Shown: positions 8,341 to 17,837 of the stretch, piece after piece
Layout of the letters: each line of letters opens with the position of its first letter
Numbering within the stretch: position 1 is the stretch's first letter
Assembly: GCA_964459445.1 (NCBI GenBank)
Contig: CAYWMP010000002.1
Span: 22,713-86,712, forward strand
DNA: 64,000 bases
Direction of reading: 5' to 3'
Source of the DNA: CAYWMP01 sp964459445
GTDB lineage: Bacteria > Desulfobacterota > DSM-4660 > Desulfatiglandales > HGW-15
The notes under the pieces: generated by a model
Database searches by the model: none
Seen by the model: only the letters and a program-made list of their open reading frames with translations
What the model was told of the DNA's origin: nothing
Position numbers and translations under genes: made by a program

Positions 8341-8411
8341 CTTTATAGATAGATACGAAAGCCTTATTGGTGCAATGAATTGCTAATAGCTTATCGATAG
8401 GAGGTAGTAAG

Positions 8412-9617
8412 ATGAAAGAAGTGGTTATAGCAGGGTATTTGAGGACGGCACAGTCCCGGTCCAGGCCAAGAGACCCGGCGAGGGACTGGTTCTGTAAAAT
8501 GAGAGGCGACGAACTCCTGGCCAAGTTGCTTCCTGAGGTCATTGAGAGGACCGGAGTCGATCCAAAGGAAATTGACGATTTTCTTGTGGGATGTGCGACA
8601 GCCGTAGGAGAGCAATGGGCCTATGGCGGACGTTTTCCTATTTTCCTTGCGAACCTTCCCGAGACCATATCCGCCAAATTTGTGGATCAGCAATGCGGTT
8701 CGGCCATGGCGGCCATCCAAATAGGATTTATGGAAATTGCACAGGACTTCGCAGATATTGTCCTGGTGGGCGGCTACGAACACATGACCCGAGTACCCAT
8801 GGGCGGTTACCTGGTGGATCGTGGTTACATTGCACCCAACACGACTCTTTTCACGTATCCATCCCATCAGCATTGGGATATGATGACGAGCATGAATATG
8901 GGCCTTACCGCTGAGAAGCTATTTTCCCAAACGGATTTTACCAGAGAAGATATGGATCGTTGGGGCGCGCGGTCCCATCAGTTGGCCGCCAAGGCTCAAG
9001 ACGAAGGTTTTTTTGAAGGCGAAATCCTGCCCATTGAGGCGCCACAGGATGACGGGACCACCCTGAATGTGAACAAAGATCAAGCCGTACGACACGATGC
9101 CACCTTTGAGGGCATGGCTGATCTCAGACCCGCCTTTAAGAAGGACGGCGTCATCACAGCAGGCAACTCATCTCCGCTGAACGCGGCCGCCACTTCCATG
9201 GTGCTCATGTCAAAAGAAACGGCCATGAAAAAGGGGATTAAACCTTTGGCCACAGTCAGGTCCATCGGCTTTGCAGGTGTGGATCCCACTGTCATGGGCA
9301 TAGGGCCCATTCCGGCCAGCCAAAAGGCCCTTGAAAAGGCGGGACTTCAGGCCTCGGATATCGACTTTTGGGAGATCAACGAGGCCTTTAGCATCGTGGC
9401 CCTCAATTGTATTAAGGAATTGGGTTTGGAGCCTGACAGGGTTAATATCATGGGCGGCGGCACGGCCATCGGCCATTCTCTTGGGGCCACGGGCATCCGT
9501 TTGGTAGGCACCCTGGCTCGCGTCCTGGAAGCAAAGGGAGGGCGTTACGGATGTGCGAACGCGTGTGTCGGCGGCGGGCAGGGCGTGGCCACTATCATTG
9601 AGAGGGAGGAGTATTAG
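8412..9617 (+). CDS. Thiolase, acetyl-CoA C-acyltransferase
   Basis: A 401-residue thiolase, standard length, cleaving 3-ketoacyl-CoA with CoA in the last step of beta-oxidation. The nucleophile is Cys95 (VDQQCGSAMAAI). The C-terminal base set is present: NEAF, His355 in GHSLGATG and Cys385 in CVGGGQG. The ATG follows AGGAGG by 7 bases. With the fused hydratase/dehydrogenase upstream it completes a FadBA-like pair, and the acyl-CoA dehydrogenase follows 99 bases later. The 99-base gap holds a GCCCGCC...GGCGGGC hairpin without a T tract. Confidence 0.95.
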   Translation: MKEVVIAGYLRTAQSRSRPRDPARDWFCKMRGDELLAKLLPEVIERTGVDPKEIDDFLVGCATAVGEQWAYGGRFPIFLANLPETISAKFVDQQCGSAMAAIQIGFMEIAQDFADIVLVGGYEHMTRVPMGGYLVDRGYIAPNTTLFTYPSHQHWDMMTSMNMGLTAEKLFSQTDFTREDMDRWGARSHQLAAKAQDEGFFEGEILPIEAPQDDGTTLNVNKDQAVRHDATFEGMADLRPAFKKDGVITAGNSSPLNAAATSMVLMSKETAMKKGIKPLATVRSIGFAGVDPTVMGIGPIPASQKALEKAGLQASDIDFWEINEAFSIVALNCIKELGLEPDRVNIMGGGTAIGHSLGATGIRLVGTLARVLEAKGGRYGCANACVGGGQGVATIIEREEY

Positions 9618-9716
9618 TTGCGGGTTACGGGTTGCGGGTTGCTTGCCCGCCTTCTTTCTGGCGGGCTCGTTGCTCGTTGCTGATAGACATCAGCATAAGA
9701 GCTTGGAGGGGGTACC

Positions 9717-11537
9717 ATGGGCATCAATTATTTTCGGAGAAATGACAGGGATTTGAAATTTGTGCTTTTTGAGCAGCTCGATATTGACAAGCTTTTATCC
9801 TATGAGGCCTACAAGGATTTCTCTGTCGATGATTTCACCATGATTATCGATGAGGCTATCAAGGTCTGCAAAGAGGTCCTGGGGCCGGCCTATCAGGATG
9901 GCGATCGGGAAGGATGCACCTATGAGAGCGGTGAAGTCAAGGCCCCTGCCTCATTTCATGAATGCTGGAAGGTCATGGCCGAAAATGGCTGGTTGGCGGT
10001 TTCGAGTAGTCCCGAATTTGGGGGTCAAGGGTTGCCCTATACCCTGGGCGGCCTTGTAAGCGAACTTTTTACAGGTGCCAACATGGCCTTTTTGTGCTTT
10101 CCGGGCCTGGCGGTGGGCAACGGTCACCTGATCGAAAACTTCGGCACAGACGAGGACAAGGCCCTGTTCGTTGAGAAAATGTACACTGGCGTATGGGGCG
10201 GCACGATGTGCCTGACAGAGCCTGATTCCGGCTCCGACGTGGGCTGGTTGCTGACCAAGGCCGTCCCCGACCCGGATTCAGACGATCCCCGCATTTACAG
10301 GATAGAGGGCACAAAGCGATTTATCACCTGCGGCGAGCACGATCTGACCGAGAACATTATTCACTTGGTGCTTGCTCGTATCGAAGGAGCGCCCCAGCGC
10401 ACCAAGGGGATCAGTCTCTTTGCCGTGCCTAAGATATGGGTAAATCCTGACGGCTCCCTGGGCGAACCCAATGACGTCCTGTGCGCCGGCATTGAACATA
10501 AAATGGGGGCCAATGGATCGCCCACAGCCACGCTCAATTTCGGGGAAAATGGTGTGTGCAGGGGCATCCTTTTGGGTGAACCCCACACGGGCATGGCCAA
10601 GATGTTCCAGATGATGAATGAAGCGCGAATCGGTTGCGGCGTTCAGGCCCTGGGACTGTCTGCAAGCGCCTATGACACGGCCAGCCAATATGCCAAGGAA
10701 CGTGTCCAGGGTCCGCCAGCCACCAACCGTAAGGGGGATCGGGTTCAGATTATAAAGCATGAAGACGTACGGCGATTACTGATGAACCTCAAGGCCGGAA
10801 CCGAGGCCATGCGTGCCATGCTGGGCAAAACCATGTTTCTTGTGGATGTCGCGGAACACGACCCGGAAGAAGAAGAAAGGAAAAAAGCGGGGAACCTCAT
10901 AGAACTATTGACACCCCTGGTCAAGGCCTACTTTGCGGACTTCGGCTACATGCTGACACGCGACGCTATACAGGTTTTGGGCGGCGTAGGCTTTTGCAGC
11001 GAATTTCCCGTGGAGCAGTATGCCCGGGACATCAAGATCGTGTCCATCTGGGAAGGCACATCCTATATCCAATCCCTGGATTTAGTGGGTAGAAAGCTCG
11101 GTTTGGACGGAGGCAAGGTCTTTCAGGATTGGATACAGGACGTAATGGGATTCACAGGGAAGCACAAGGAGGATGATGATTTCGGACCGGACTTCAAACT
11201 CCTCTTCAAAGCGGCCCAGGCAACCGGGGATTTTGCCATGCGGTTTATGCAGTATTTCCAGAATGAAAGGCAACAACTCATTCATTTGAGTTCTAATAAC
11301 TTCCTGGATTGTTTTGCTGAAACGGTACTCGGGCAGTGCATCCTGGAGCAGGGATTGATCGCCCGGGAAAAACTGGTCAAGGTGGATAAAAATTCGGCGG
11401 ATGGGATCTTTTACAGGGGAAAGATAGAGACTACCAAATACTTTTGCAGAAACATCCTGCCCAACGTGTTTGCGCGTCACACCGCTCTTAAACAGGAAGA
11501 TACATCGGCGATTGATATCCCGGAGGAGGCCCTGTAA
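9717..11537 (+). CDS. Acyl-CoA dehydrogenase, long form with C-terminal extension
   Basis: A 606-residue FAD-dependent acyl-CoA dehydrogenase of the long (DmdC/FadE-like) subgroup rather than the 380-residue short-chain type. The FAD/substrate segment CLTEPDSGSDVG is at about 163-174. IKHEDVRRLL and IQVLGGVGFCSEFPVEQ follow, then YARDIKIVSIWEGTSYIQ, whose Glu is the expected catalytic base. The C-terminal 130 residues form the extra domain of this subgroup. The start ATG 9717 follows GGAGGGGG. It introduces the 2,3-double bond and closes the set needed for a full beta-oxidation turn. An ETF electron acceptor is not in the window. Confidence 0.92.
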   Translation: MGINYFRRNDRDLKFVLFEQLDIDKLLSYEAYKDFSVDDFTMIIDEAIKVCKEVLGPAYQDGDREGCTYESGEVKAPASFHECWKVMAENGWLAVSSSPEFGGQGLPYTLGGLVSELFTGANMAFLCFPGLAVGNGHLIENFGTDEDKALFVEKMYTGVWGGTMCLTEPDSGSDVGWLLTKAVPDPDSDDPRIYRIEGTKRFITCGEHDLTENIIHLVLARIEGAPQRTKGISLFAVPKIWVNPDGSLGEPNDVLCAGIEHKMGANGSPTATLNFGENGVCRGILLGEPHTGMAKMFQMMNEARIGCGVQALGLSASAYDTASQYAKERVQGPPATNRKGDRVQIIKHEDVRRLLMNLKAGTEAMRAMLGKTMFLVDVAEHDPEEEERKKAGNLIELLTPLVKAYFADFGYMLTRDAIQVLGGVGFCSEFPVEQYARDIKIVSIWEGTSYIQSLDLVGRKLGLDGGKVFQDWIQDVMGFTGKHKEDDDFGPDFKLLFKAAQATGDFAMRFMQYFQNERQQLIHLSSNNFLDCFAETVLGQCILEQGLIAREKLVKVDKNSADGIFYRGKIETTKYFCRNILPNVFARHTALKQEDTSAIDIPEEAL

Positions 11538-11635
11538 GATGTCATAAGGTTACAGTGTTAAGTGTTCAGGATTCAAAATTCAGGGTTTACTAACACCTAA
11601 TACCCACAACCCGCGACTCGCAGTACGCAGCCTAC

Positions 11636-12463
11636 CTACGATTTATAAAGCACTCGGCAGGTATTCACCAACCTTCCAATCTTTTCGATCTCAATGACAA
11701 TCTCATCCCCGTCTTTCATGTAAATGGAAGGCTCTCTGAAAGTCCCCACGCCATGGGGTGTGCCCGTGAGTATGACATCCCCCGGATAGAGCGTAAAGTT
11801 TTGGGAGAGGAAGTGGATGAGTTTGGGCAGTTTGAAAATAATTTCATTGGTGTTGCTGTCCTGCATGAGTTCGCTATTCAATCGGGATTTTATGGCCAGG
11901 GCATGGGGGTCCGGTATCTCATCTTGGGTCACGATCCAGGGCCCCAGGGGGCAAAATGTATCCAGGGTTTTCCCTCTCACCCATTGGCCGTCTCCGAACT
12001 GAAGGTCTCTGGCACTGACGTCATTGGCGCAGGTATAGCCAAACACGGCGTCCATGGCCTCGTTTTCGGAACAATGGTAAATAGACTTTCCCATAATGAC
12101 GGCGAGTTCTGCCTCAAAATCCACCTTTTTCGTAACTTCCTCGTACCAGGTAATCACACCGTCGTGACCCAGGAGGCTGTTGGGGAATTTGGCAAAGATG
12201 AGGGGTTTTTCAGGGACCGTGCCTTTGCTTTCCCGGATATGGTCCATGTAGTTCAGGCCGATGCCGATGATCTTGGAAGGGCGAGTCACTGCCGGGGCAA
12301 ATTGTACTTTCTCAAACGAAATGGCATCGGCCGAAGGTTGAAGATTTCGACCGCCCTCAATGAAGGCGGTCATGTCCCCGTCAAAATCCATCGGGACCAG
12401 CCCTCGATCCTCAACCATACCCAATCGAATATTCTGTCCATCGTAAAATTGTGCAATTTTCAT
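11636..12463 (-). CDS. Fumarylacetoacetate hydrolase family protein
   Basis: A 275-residue FAH-family enzyme; family members hydrolyse or decarboxylate 2,4-dioxo acids and acylpyruvates using a divalent metal. The metal ligands are visible in the segment DFEAELAVIMG and the signature YTCANDVSARDLQ. The TGTPHGVG turn near the C-terminus is also typical. The start chosen is ATG 12463 (KIAQFYDG), the usual N-terminus, with AGGGA 13 bases upstream; a TTG at 12502 would add 13 unlikely residues. It converges on the acyl-CoA dehydrogenase and is not obviously part of either neighbouring operon. The exact substrate is unknown. Confidence 0.88.
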   Translation of the reverse strand: MKIAQFYDGQNIRLGMVEDRGLVPMDFDGDMTAFIEGGRNLQPSADAISFEKVQFAPAVTRPSKIIGIGLNYMDHIRESKGTVPEKPLIFAKFPNSLLGHDGVITWYEEVTKKVDFEAELAVIMGKSIYHCSENEAMDAVFGYTCANDVSARDLQFGDGQWVRGKTLDTFCPLGPWIVTQDEIPDPHALAIKSRLNSELMQDSNTNEIIFKLPKLIHFLSQNFTLYPGDVILTGTPHGVGTFREPSIYMKDGDEIVIEIEKIGRLVNTCRVLYKS

Positions 12464-12834
12464 AATGTCGTTCCCTACTAATGGTATAATGATATTAGTC
12501 AAAGGAAGAGTATTTGATCAGATACGCAATTGCCCATGTCCAACAATCTGATGAATAGCTTACTTTAGCTGAAGAAAATCTCCCAGATTAGATAAAAATT
12601 TTCCATAGATAGCAGCTACATTCAATCCAGGTATTTTGAAGGTTTTTTATCGTAAGGTTGCGCTCGGGTCTGCGCATGATAGTAATGACTACCAAGTGTA
12701 TTCTATTGAGAATTTGGGTTGATAGCATTGTCGAAAATGTCCCCTATCTATTCCCTCCCGGCAAAATTCAATTTTCAGGAAAGGGAATAGACGTTTGTCA
12801 CGCTTATCAACTACGTCCCCCAAATCCCCTGAGG
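12464..12834. other. Intergenic region with one hairpin, no gene
   Basis: About 370 bases between two minus-strand genes. The only clear structure is CTATTCCCT (12748-12756) pairing with AGGGAATAG (12782-12790), a 9-bp stem with a 25-base loop and no T tract. It lies after the activase stop and may be a weak terminator or mRNA end structure. No open frame of note. Confidence 0.4.
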
Positions 12835-13782
12835 CTAGCCGATGCTGCAAGAGATACCCATTTTTATGAACAAATTCCGAAACCGTTCGACCTGCCCGGT
12901 CTCTGGAGTGGGCGTAGAATCATAGGGGAAATCGCGATCCAGCATTTCGTATTTTGATTTGCCGAAGCTATGAAATGGAAGCAGATTCACTTCTCTCAGT
13001 GAATCCAATTTTATAACAAAAGTGGCAATCGCCCGAATGACCTCGATATTGTCGTTAAAATCTGGAATAACCGGGACCCTAATGATTAAATCTTTTCCCA
13101 GTTCGGAAAGAAACACAACATTTTTCAGAATTACTCGGTTTGACACCCCGCTGAAGCGGCGGTGGCATTCCTCGTCAATACACTTGATATCGTAAAGAAA
13201 GAGGTCATTCACAGCGGCAATCTGCGAAAGTTTTTTATGGTCGGTTATGTACCCGCAGGTTTCAATCGCTGTGTGAAGATATTGCTTTCGGCAAGACGCG
13301 AGCAAGGCTTGCAAAAATTGAAATTGGAGAAGGGGCTCCCCACCGGAGAAAGTTACCCCTCCGCCGGATCTCGTGTAGAAGGGAGCGGAATGCGTGACCT
13401 CCCCGATCACCCTCGAAACGGACATGGTTGTGCCGAACAGTTTTCGGGCACCGTTCTCGCAGGCGGCCACACACCTACCACAACCGATACAGGCGCGCCG
13501 ATCAAGCCGGATAATTTCCTCCAAAGTCACGGAAATTGCCTGCTCCGGGCATACCTCAATGCAACGCCCACAGCCTACGCAACGCTTCTGCAGAATCCCG
13601 AGTTCCGCCCGTGGACTTTGAGATTCGGGATTTGAACACCAGAGGCAGTTAAGGGGGCAGCCTTTAAGAAAGACAATCGTCCGGATACCGGGTCCATCAT
13701 GGATGGAATAATCCTGGATATCGAATATCGTCCCCTCAATCTCTTGAAACCTGCTTTGGAGATGGCTTGTGTTACTTTGCAC
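12835..13782 (-). CDS. Glycyl radical enzyme activating protein (radical SAM)
   Basis: A radical SAM activase of about 315 residues that uses S-adenosylmethionine to put the radical on the glycine of its partner enzyme. It shows IFDIQDYSIHDGPGIRT and the cluster motif CPLNCLWC (CxxxCxxC). The activase-type ferredoxin insert has two four-Cys motifs (CVGCGRCIEVC and CIGCGRCVAAC). GGGVTFSGGEPLLQ follows. The start chosen is GTG 13782, 11 bases after AGGGGAG; an ATG at 13830 has no ribosome binding site and adds 16 residues. Its partner is the glycyl radical enzyme just upstream on the same strand, but about 370 bases with an inverted-repeat element separate them. Confidence 0.93.
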   Translation of the reverse strand: MQSNTSHLQSRFQEIEGTIFDIQDYSIHDGPGIRTIVFLKGCPLNCLWCSNPESQSPRAELGILQKRCVGCGRCIEVCPEQAISVTLEEIIRLDRRACIGCGRCVAACENGARKLFGTTMSVSRVIGEVTHSAPFYTRSGGGVTFSGGEPLLQFQFLQALLASCRKQYLHTAIETCGYITDHKKLSQIAAVNDLFLYDIKCIDEECHRRFSGVSNRVILKNVVFLSELGKDLIIRVPVIPDFNDNIEVIRAIATFVIKLDSLREVNLLPFHSFGKSKYEMLDRDFPYDSTPTPETGQVERFRNLFIKMGISCSIG

Positions 13783-13864
13783 GACGTGGAACTCTCCCCT
13801 TAGGGCTCGCACGAAATACCTGCACATCATTTGTTTTCAGGTATGAGTTTAGGTTTTTGAAACG

Positions 13865-14102
13865 CGATCATACTATGGGCACTAGGGTCTTTTTTCAAGA
13901 CGGCCGCCCAAATAGAGCCCGTGCTTCTTACCGCCCCCATGATTCGGCAGGTGGTTCCGGGAGAGGCACAAAAGGCTAATGGCGCAGGAACGAGATGGCT
14001 CTGTGGGGATGCTTCCAAAACATGTTGGATGTGGGTGCCGTTCCACGACCTCCCAAGATATGGCGGCGCTCTTGAAAAAAGACCCCAGTGCCCAATGATC
14101 AC
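13865..14102. repeat. MITE-like element with ~45-bp terminal inverted repeats
   Basis: The left end reads GATCATACTATGGGCACT then AGGGTCTTTTTTCAAGA and GGCCGCC (13865-13908). The reverse complement of the right end (14102-14060) reads GATCATTGGGCACT then GGGGTCTTTTTTCAAGA and GCGCCGCC. The arms differ by one small indel and a few bases. The roughly 150-base interior has no convincing gene; a 91-codon minus frame spans it but is unrecognised and includes the arms. It sits between the glycyl radical enzyme and its activase. Confidence 0.65.
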
Positions 14103-14156
14103 ATCATTTCATAAATCTAAAATGTTACGTTTTCAGATATTCTTGTGCGAGATTTC

Positions 14157-16655
14157 TTAGAGCATCATATTTTCGGTTCTTCCAATAATGTCATCCTGAA
14201 CTTTCGGGTCGAGTGCAGTAAAAAGGGCGCTGTACCCGGCCACTCGTACCATAAGATCCGGGTACTTTGCCGGGTGGTGCTTTGCCTCCCGAAGCGTTTC
14301 GCCGTCAACGATATTAAACTGAACGTGCATGCCTTTCAAATCCCCCAGAAAGGTGCGGATGAGGGAGGAGAACTTTCTCTTTCCTGTTTCATCTTTCAGT
14401 ACAAGAGGAGAAAATTTCATGTTAAAAAGGTTCCCGCCGGAACAGAGTAGATTTGGTATTTTGGCAACCGATTTCATTGCTCGGAGGGGGCCCTTTCGGT
14501 CCATGCCATGGGTTGGGGAGGTCGTATCCGCAGTTGGTTCCCCATCTTGGCGACCATCCGGCGTAGCGCCTATATACTGACCAAAGGGGATGTTCCCAGA
14601 AACCGTACTTGTCGATGCCTGCCAGGTGCATCCCCGAGGTCCCTTGCCGTATCTTGTCACTTTGTACTTGGGCAGTTCCCGGCAGAAAAGATCGAGGGCC
14701 GCGGCGGTTAAATTGTCCGCATAATCATCATCGTTTCCGTATTTGGGAACCTCAAGAAGCATTCTGCGAATCTCCTCGCCTGAGGGAGTGGTCGCTTGAT
14801 CACTGAAATTCGTATCCATTGCATGAAGTAGCTGTGCTCCGGTCAGTTTCTCTTCCTTGTAGACAAGTTTTTTGATAGCAGCCAATGAGTCGCCCACATT
14901 GGCGAGTCCAACGATCAGCGGTCCACAAAAATCGTATACCGCGCCACCTTGCTTGATGGTTTTCCCTCTTCCAATACATTCTTCCACAAAACAAGAAACA
15001 AAAGGGTTAGGGACGAGTTCTTCCATGGAAGTGTCTATACTATTATCAAGGGTTACCTGGAGTTTAGTAAAAAAACGGGCTTGACGTTGCCAGTTCTCCA
15101 AAACTTCTTCGAATGAACCAAAAGAGGAAAGGTCGCCGTCCTGGGGATGCAGCCTGTGGCCGGTTTTCGGATCGCACCCACCGTGCAGGGCGATTTCCAA
15201 TATTTTAAGCATACTTATAAAAGAAGCCCCATTTGGCCGATACCCCTCCCTTCCCTCCACAATCGGTTCGACACAGCCAACAACCGACCAGTTCACCGCA
15301 TCTTCATAGTCGATGCCTCGATTCAAAAGGGACGGGATGACAGTCTCATCGCTGTACAGCCCCGGTTGTCCCCCACCGAGTCTGACAACGTCTATGACCT
15401 CCTGCAGAAACGCCTCAGACACGCCATCATGAAACCGGAAAGAAAGTGATGGCGCACTGAGCCTTATGGCCTTCTGAGTACCCAGAATGAGGTAAGAAAG
15501 GAGATTGGTTGCATCTTTGCCGCCATAATGCTGACCACTGAAGGTTATATTTTGAAAAACCTGATAACCCGCGAAGAATTGGGTACTGTCCCAATCACGG
15601 ATCTTATTCACTGTAAACAGTTTGAGCCAAAAGCACTGCAGCAGTTCGGCCGCCTCTTCGGTAGTGATCGCGCCTCGTTCGAAATCAGAAAGAAGATAGG
15701 GATAGAGCGTCTGATCCAATCGTCCAAGAGACATTGAATGACCGTTATTTTCGATCTGAAGGATAGCCTGTACGAACCATAGCGATTGCAGGGCCTCATA
15801 AAAACTCCTCGCCGGATTGTAGGGAACTCGTTCACAGATTGCTGCAATCTTCTTCAGCTCATCTTGCCGCTTCGGATTCTTTTCCTTTGTAGCCAGCTCA
15901 TTCGCAAGCGCTGCATACCGATTGGCAAAAATGACGGCGCCATCCAAGGCCAAAAGGGCTGCAGAGTAAAAACCTCTTTTCCGTACCGCCTCAGGCTCTG
16001 CCATATCCAAGGCCTCCAGGTTCTGTTTAATCTCCTCCACAAGTCCCTTAATGCCCTTGCTCAGCAGTTTTTTAAAATCGATGGTGATATGGCCGTCCCC
16101 GCCCTGCATGAGCCAGTAACTGTTAATCACCATCATATCCGAGGCTTTCTGAACATCATCGGGGAGGATTGACAAAACCCGTTCGCAATGGGTTTTCGTG
16201 TGCCATTGGGGCAGAAGCTCTTTAAGTTCGGCGCGGACATCCGACCGAATCGCATACCGATCACCGGGACGTTCATCAAAATAAAAGGGATTACCATCGA
16301 GCTCCCGTTCAATCCATTCGACTTCAAACTCCGGGAAAAGCTCAACACCACGCGGGTGTTTCGCCGTATTCCCCACCAGTAATTCACCGTCGAGAATATA
16401 AATGGACATATTTTCGAGCATGCGGGTAAGAGCCTTGGCCCTCTTCATAATGATGGAATCGCTCTGATACTCCTGGTAGGCCTGGGTGTAATGCCGTACG
16501 CGCTCAGAGGATATTTCCGGCATAAGATCAAGAAGATGATTCCGCAATCGGTCGATTCTTTCCGATCTTTTCTCTGCGATTTTTTTGGCTGTAACGCCAT
16601 CCGGCAGCCCCGGATCCCTCAACGTTTCGGCGGTTGATGCGCTAACCCCTTGCAT
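14157..16655 (-). CDS. Glycyl radical enzyme, glycerol/diol dehydratase-like clade (PFL family)
   Basis: An 832-residue glycyl radical enzyme, normal length. The radical glycine is Gly807 in RVAGYSALF near the C-terminus. The thiyl Cys461 lies in GCVEP with Glu463 two residues on, the Cys-x-Glu pair typical of dehydratases and C-S/C-N lyases rather than pyruvate formate-lyase, which has adjacent cysteines. Other family segments are PEFEVEWIERE, GGAVYDFCGP, GATPDGR and GMHVQFNIVD. The activase gene lies downstream on the same strand. Possible substrates are glycerol, propane-1,2-diol, hydroxyproline, isethionate or another polyol; specificity cannot be read here. A divergent aldo/keto reductase could reduce the aldehyde product. 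Confidence 0.93.
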   Translation of the reverse strand: MQGVSASTAETLRDPGLPDGVTAKKIAEKRSERIDRLRNHLLDLMPEISSERVRHYTQAYQEYQSDSIIMKRAKALTRMLENMSIYILDGELLVGNTAKHPRGVELFPEFEVEWIERELDGNPFYFDERPGDRYAIRSDVRAELKELLPQWHTKTHCERVLSILPDDVQKASDMMVINSYWLMQGGDGHITIDFKKLLSKGIKGLVEEIKQNLEALDMAEPEAVRKRGFYSAALLALDGAVIFANRYAALANELATKEKNPKRQDELKKIAAICERVPYNPARSFYEALQSLWFVQAILQIENNGHSMSLGRLDQTLYPYLLSDFERGAITTEEAAELLQCFWLKLFTVNKIRDWDSTQFFAGYQVFQNITFSGQHYGGKDATNLLSYLILGTQKAIRLSAPSLSFRFHDGVSEAFLQEVIDVVRLGGGQPGLYSDETVIPSLLNRGIDYEDAVNWSVVGCVEPIVEGREGYRPNGASFISMLKILEIALHGGCDPKTGHRLHPQDGDLSSFGSFEEVLENWQRQARFFTKLQVTLDNSIDTSMEELVPNPFVSCFVEECIGRGKTIKQGGAVYDFCGPLIVGLANVGDSLAAIKKLVYKEEKLTGAQLLHAMDTNFSDQATTPSGEEIRRMLLEVPKYGNDDDYADNLTAAALDLFCRELPKYKVTRYGKGPRGCTWQASTSTVSGNIPFGQYIGATPDGRQDGEPTADTTSPTHGMDRKGPLRAMKSVAKIPNLLCSGGNLFNMKFSPLVLKDETGKRKFSSLIRTFLGDLKGMHVQFNIVDGETLREAKHHPAKYPDLMVRVAGYSALFTALDPKVQDDIIGRTENMML

Positions 16656-16979
16656 AGTAACCTCCCTTGGATTCGTAAAAAAAGTTGCATTTATACACTT
16701 CTGTTTTTGGCTATTTTGTTGTTATTTAAGCGAAAACTCTGTGATTTTTTGAATCCTTGTCCCTAAAGCTTCATAATGAAATGTTGTAAACCCAATCTCA
16801 ACCAGTGTCAATTTTGAATTCTGTTTGACACACAATGGTAATTTCTCTAGAGTCCTTCAACGAAAAAGCAAGTTCTTATCACCTCACCTCATCTACCTCA
16901 CCAATTGCATATGAAAATGAACATAATATTTCATAACTAAAAACGTTAGGAAACAATCTTGGGAGCAGGAGGCAATCAT
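16656..16979. promoter_or_regulatory. Divergent promoter region between glycyl radical enzyme and aldo/keto reductase
   Basis: An A/T-rich gap of about 320 bases between two genes pointing apart, so it must hold at least two promoters. I cannot place either with confidence. It ends with the ribosome binding site AGGAGG (16968-16973) of the reductase. On the other side AGGGAGG (plus-strand CCTCCCT near 16662) serves the glycyl radical enzyme gene. Confidence 0.4.
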
Positions 16980-17837
16980 ATGATTCAAAAAATTCTGTTC
17001 GGGAAAACAAATCATCAGAGTTCCAGGGCCATTTTCGGTTCTGTAAGCCTAGGCGGAGTCAGTCAGTCTGAAGCTGATCGAGCGCTGGACCTCCTGTGGG
17101 AATACGGTGTAAACCATATTGATACGGCACCCAAATACGGAGAGGCCGAACTGCGGTTGGGACCATGGATGAAGCAGTATCGCAATCAATTTTTCCTGGC
17201 CACCAAAACCAATGAACGAACCTATCAGGATGCAAAGGAGCAGTTTTATCGATCGCTGGAAAGACTCCAGGTGGACAGCGTTGATCTACTTCAGTTTCAC
17301 AACCTGACGGATGTAGTCGAACGTGAAATCATCATGGGACCGGGCGGGGCGTTGGAATTCGTGATCGAAGCAAAAGAAAAGGGATTAACCCGATATATCG
17401 GCATCACCGGTCACGGCCTTCATTCCCCGCGGTTTCATATGCAGACCCTGGAACGATTTGCCTTTGATAGCGTATTGCTACCTTGCAATTATTTGCTCTT
17501 GCAAGACCCGAATTACGCAGCCGAATTTGAAAATCTTCTTACTTACTGCCGGAATCATCACGTAGCGGTGCAGACAATCAAGTCGATCGCGCGGGGTTAC
17601 TGGGGGGATAAGGGGTGGAGTCACAGCACCTGGTATGAACCCCTGTCAGACGAAAAGGCTATCACAAAAAATGTTCACTGGGTATTAGGTATTCCCGATA
17701 TATTTCTCAACACGGTAGGCGATTTGCAGGAACTGCCCAAGGTTTTGAAAGCTGCCGATAGTTTTGAAAAACGCCCTTCCAACGAAGAAATGACCGAAAC
17801 GGTTGAAAAAATGAATATGCAGAAGCTATTCAGTTAG
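16980..17837 (+). CDS. Aldo/keto reductase
   Basis: About 285 residues with the NADPH-dependent TIM-barrel reductase pattern. GVNHIDTAPKYGEAELRLG supplies the catalytic Asp and Tyr, FLATKTN supplies Lys, and LLQFHNL supplies His. It reduces or oxidises an aldehyde/alcohol pair. The start is ATG 16980, seven bases after GGAGG; the in-frame TTG at 16959 precedes that ribosome binding site. It is divergent from the glycyl radical enzyme, whose aldehyde product it might process. It is convergent with a BtpA-family gene, sharing the four bases TTAG, which contain both stop codons. Confidence 0.88.
   Translation: MIQKILFGKTNHQSSRAIFGSVSLGGVSQSEADRALDLLWEYGVNHIDTAPKYGEAELRLGPWMKQYRNQFFLATKTNERTYQDAKEQFYRSLERLQVDSVDLLQFHNLTDVVEREIIMGPGGALEFVIEAKEKGLTRYIGITGHGLHSPRFHMQTLERFAFDSVLLPCNYLLLQDPNYAAEFENLLTYCRNHHVAVQTIKSIARGYWGDKGWSHSTWYEPLSDEKAITKNVHWVLGIPDIFLNTVGDLQELPKVLKAADSFEKRPSNEEMTETVEKMNMQKLFS

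Noticed and set aside
9640..9670. GCCCGCC...GGCGGGC hairpin as a terminator after the thiolase gene
   Set aside because: No T tract follows on either strand, and the acyl-CoA dehydrogenase gene continues downstream.
11753..12481. Plus-strand frame of 242 codons opposite the fumarylacetoacetate-hydrolase gene
   Set aside because: Antisense to a gene with clear catalytic motifs; the frame is open only because of codon bias.
13827..14102. Minus-strand frame of 91 codons between the glycyl radical enzyme and activase genes
   Set aside because: It consists largely of the inverted-repeat element and has no ribosome binding site or recognisable domain.
16780..16880. Possible sigma54 promoter between the glycyl radical enzyme and reductase genes
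   Set aside because: No GG-N10-GC core with the right context was found; TTTGACACAC alone is not enough.
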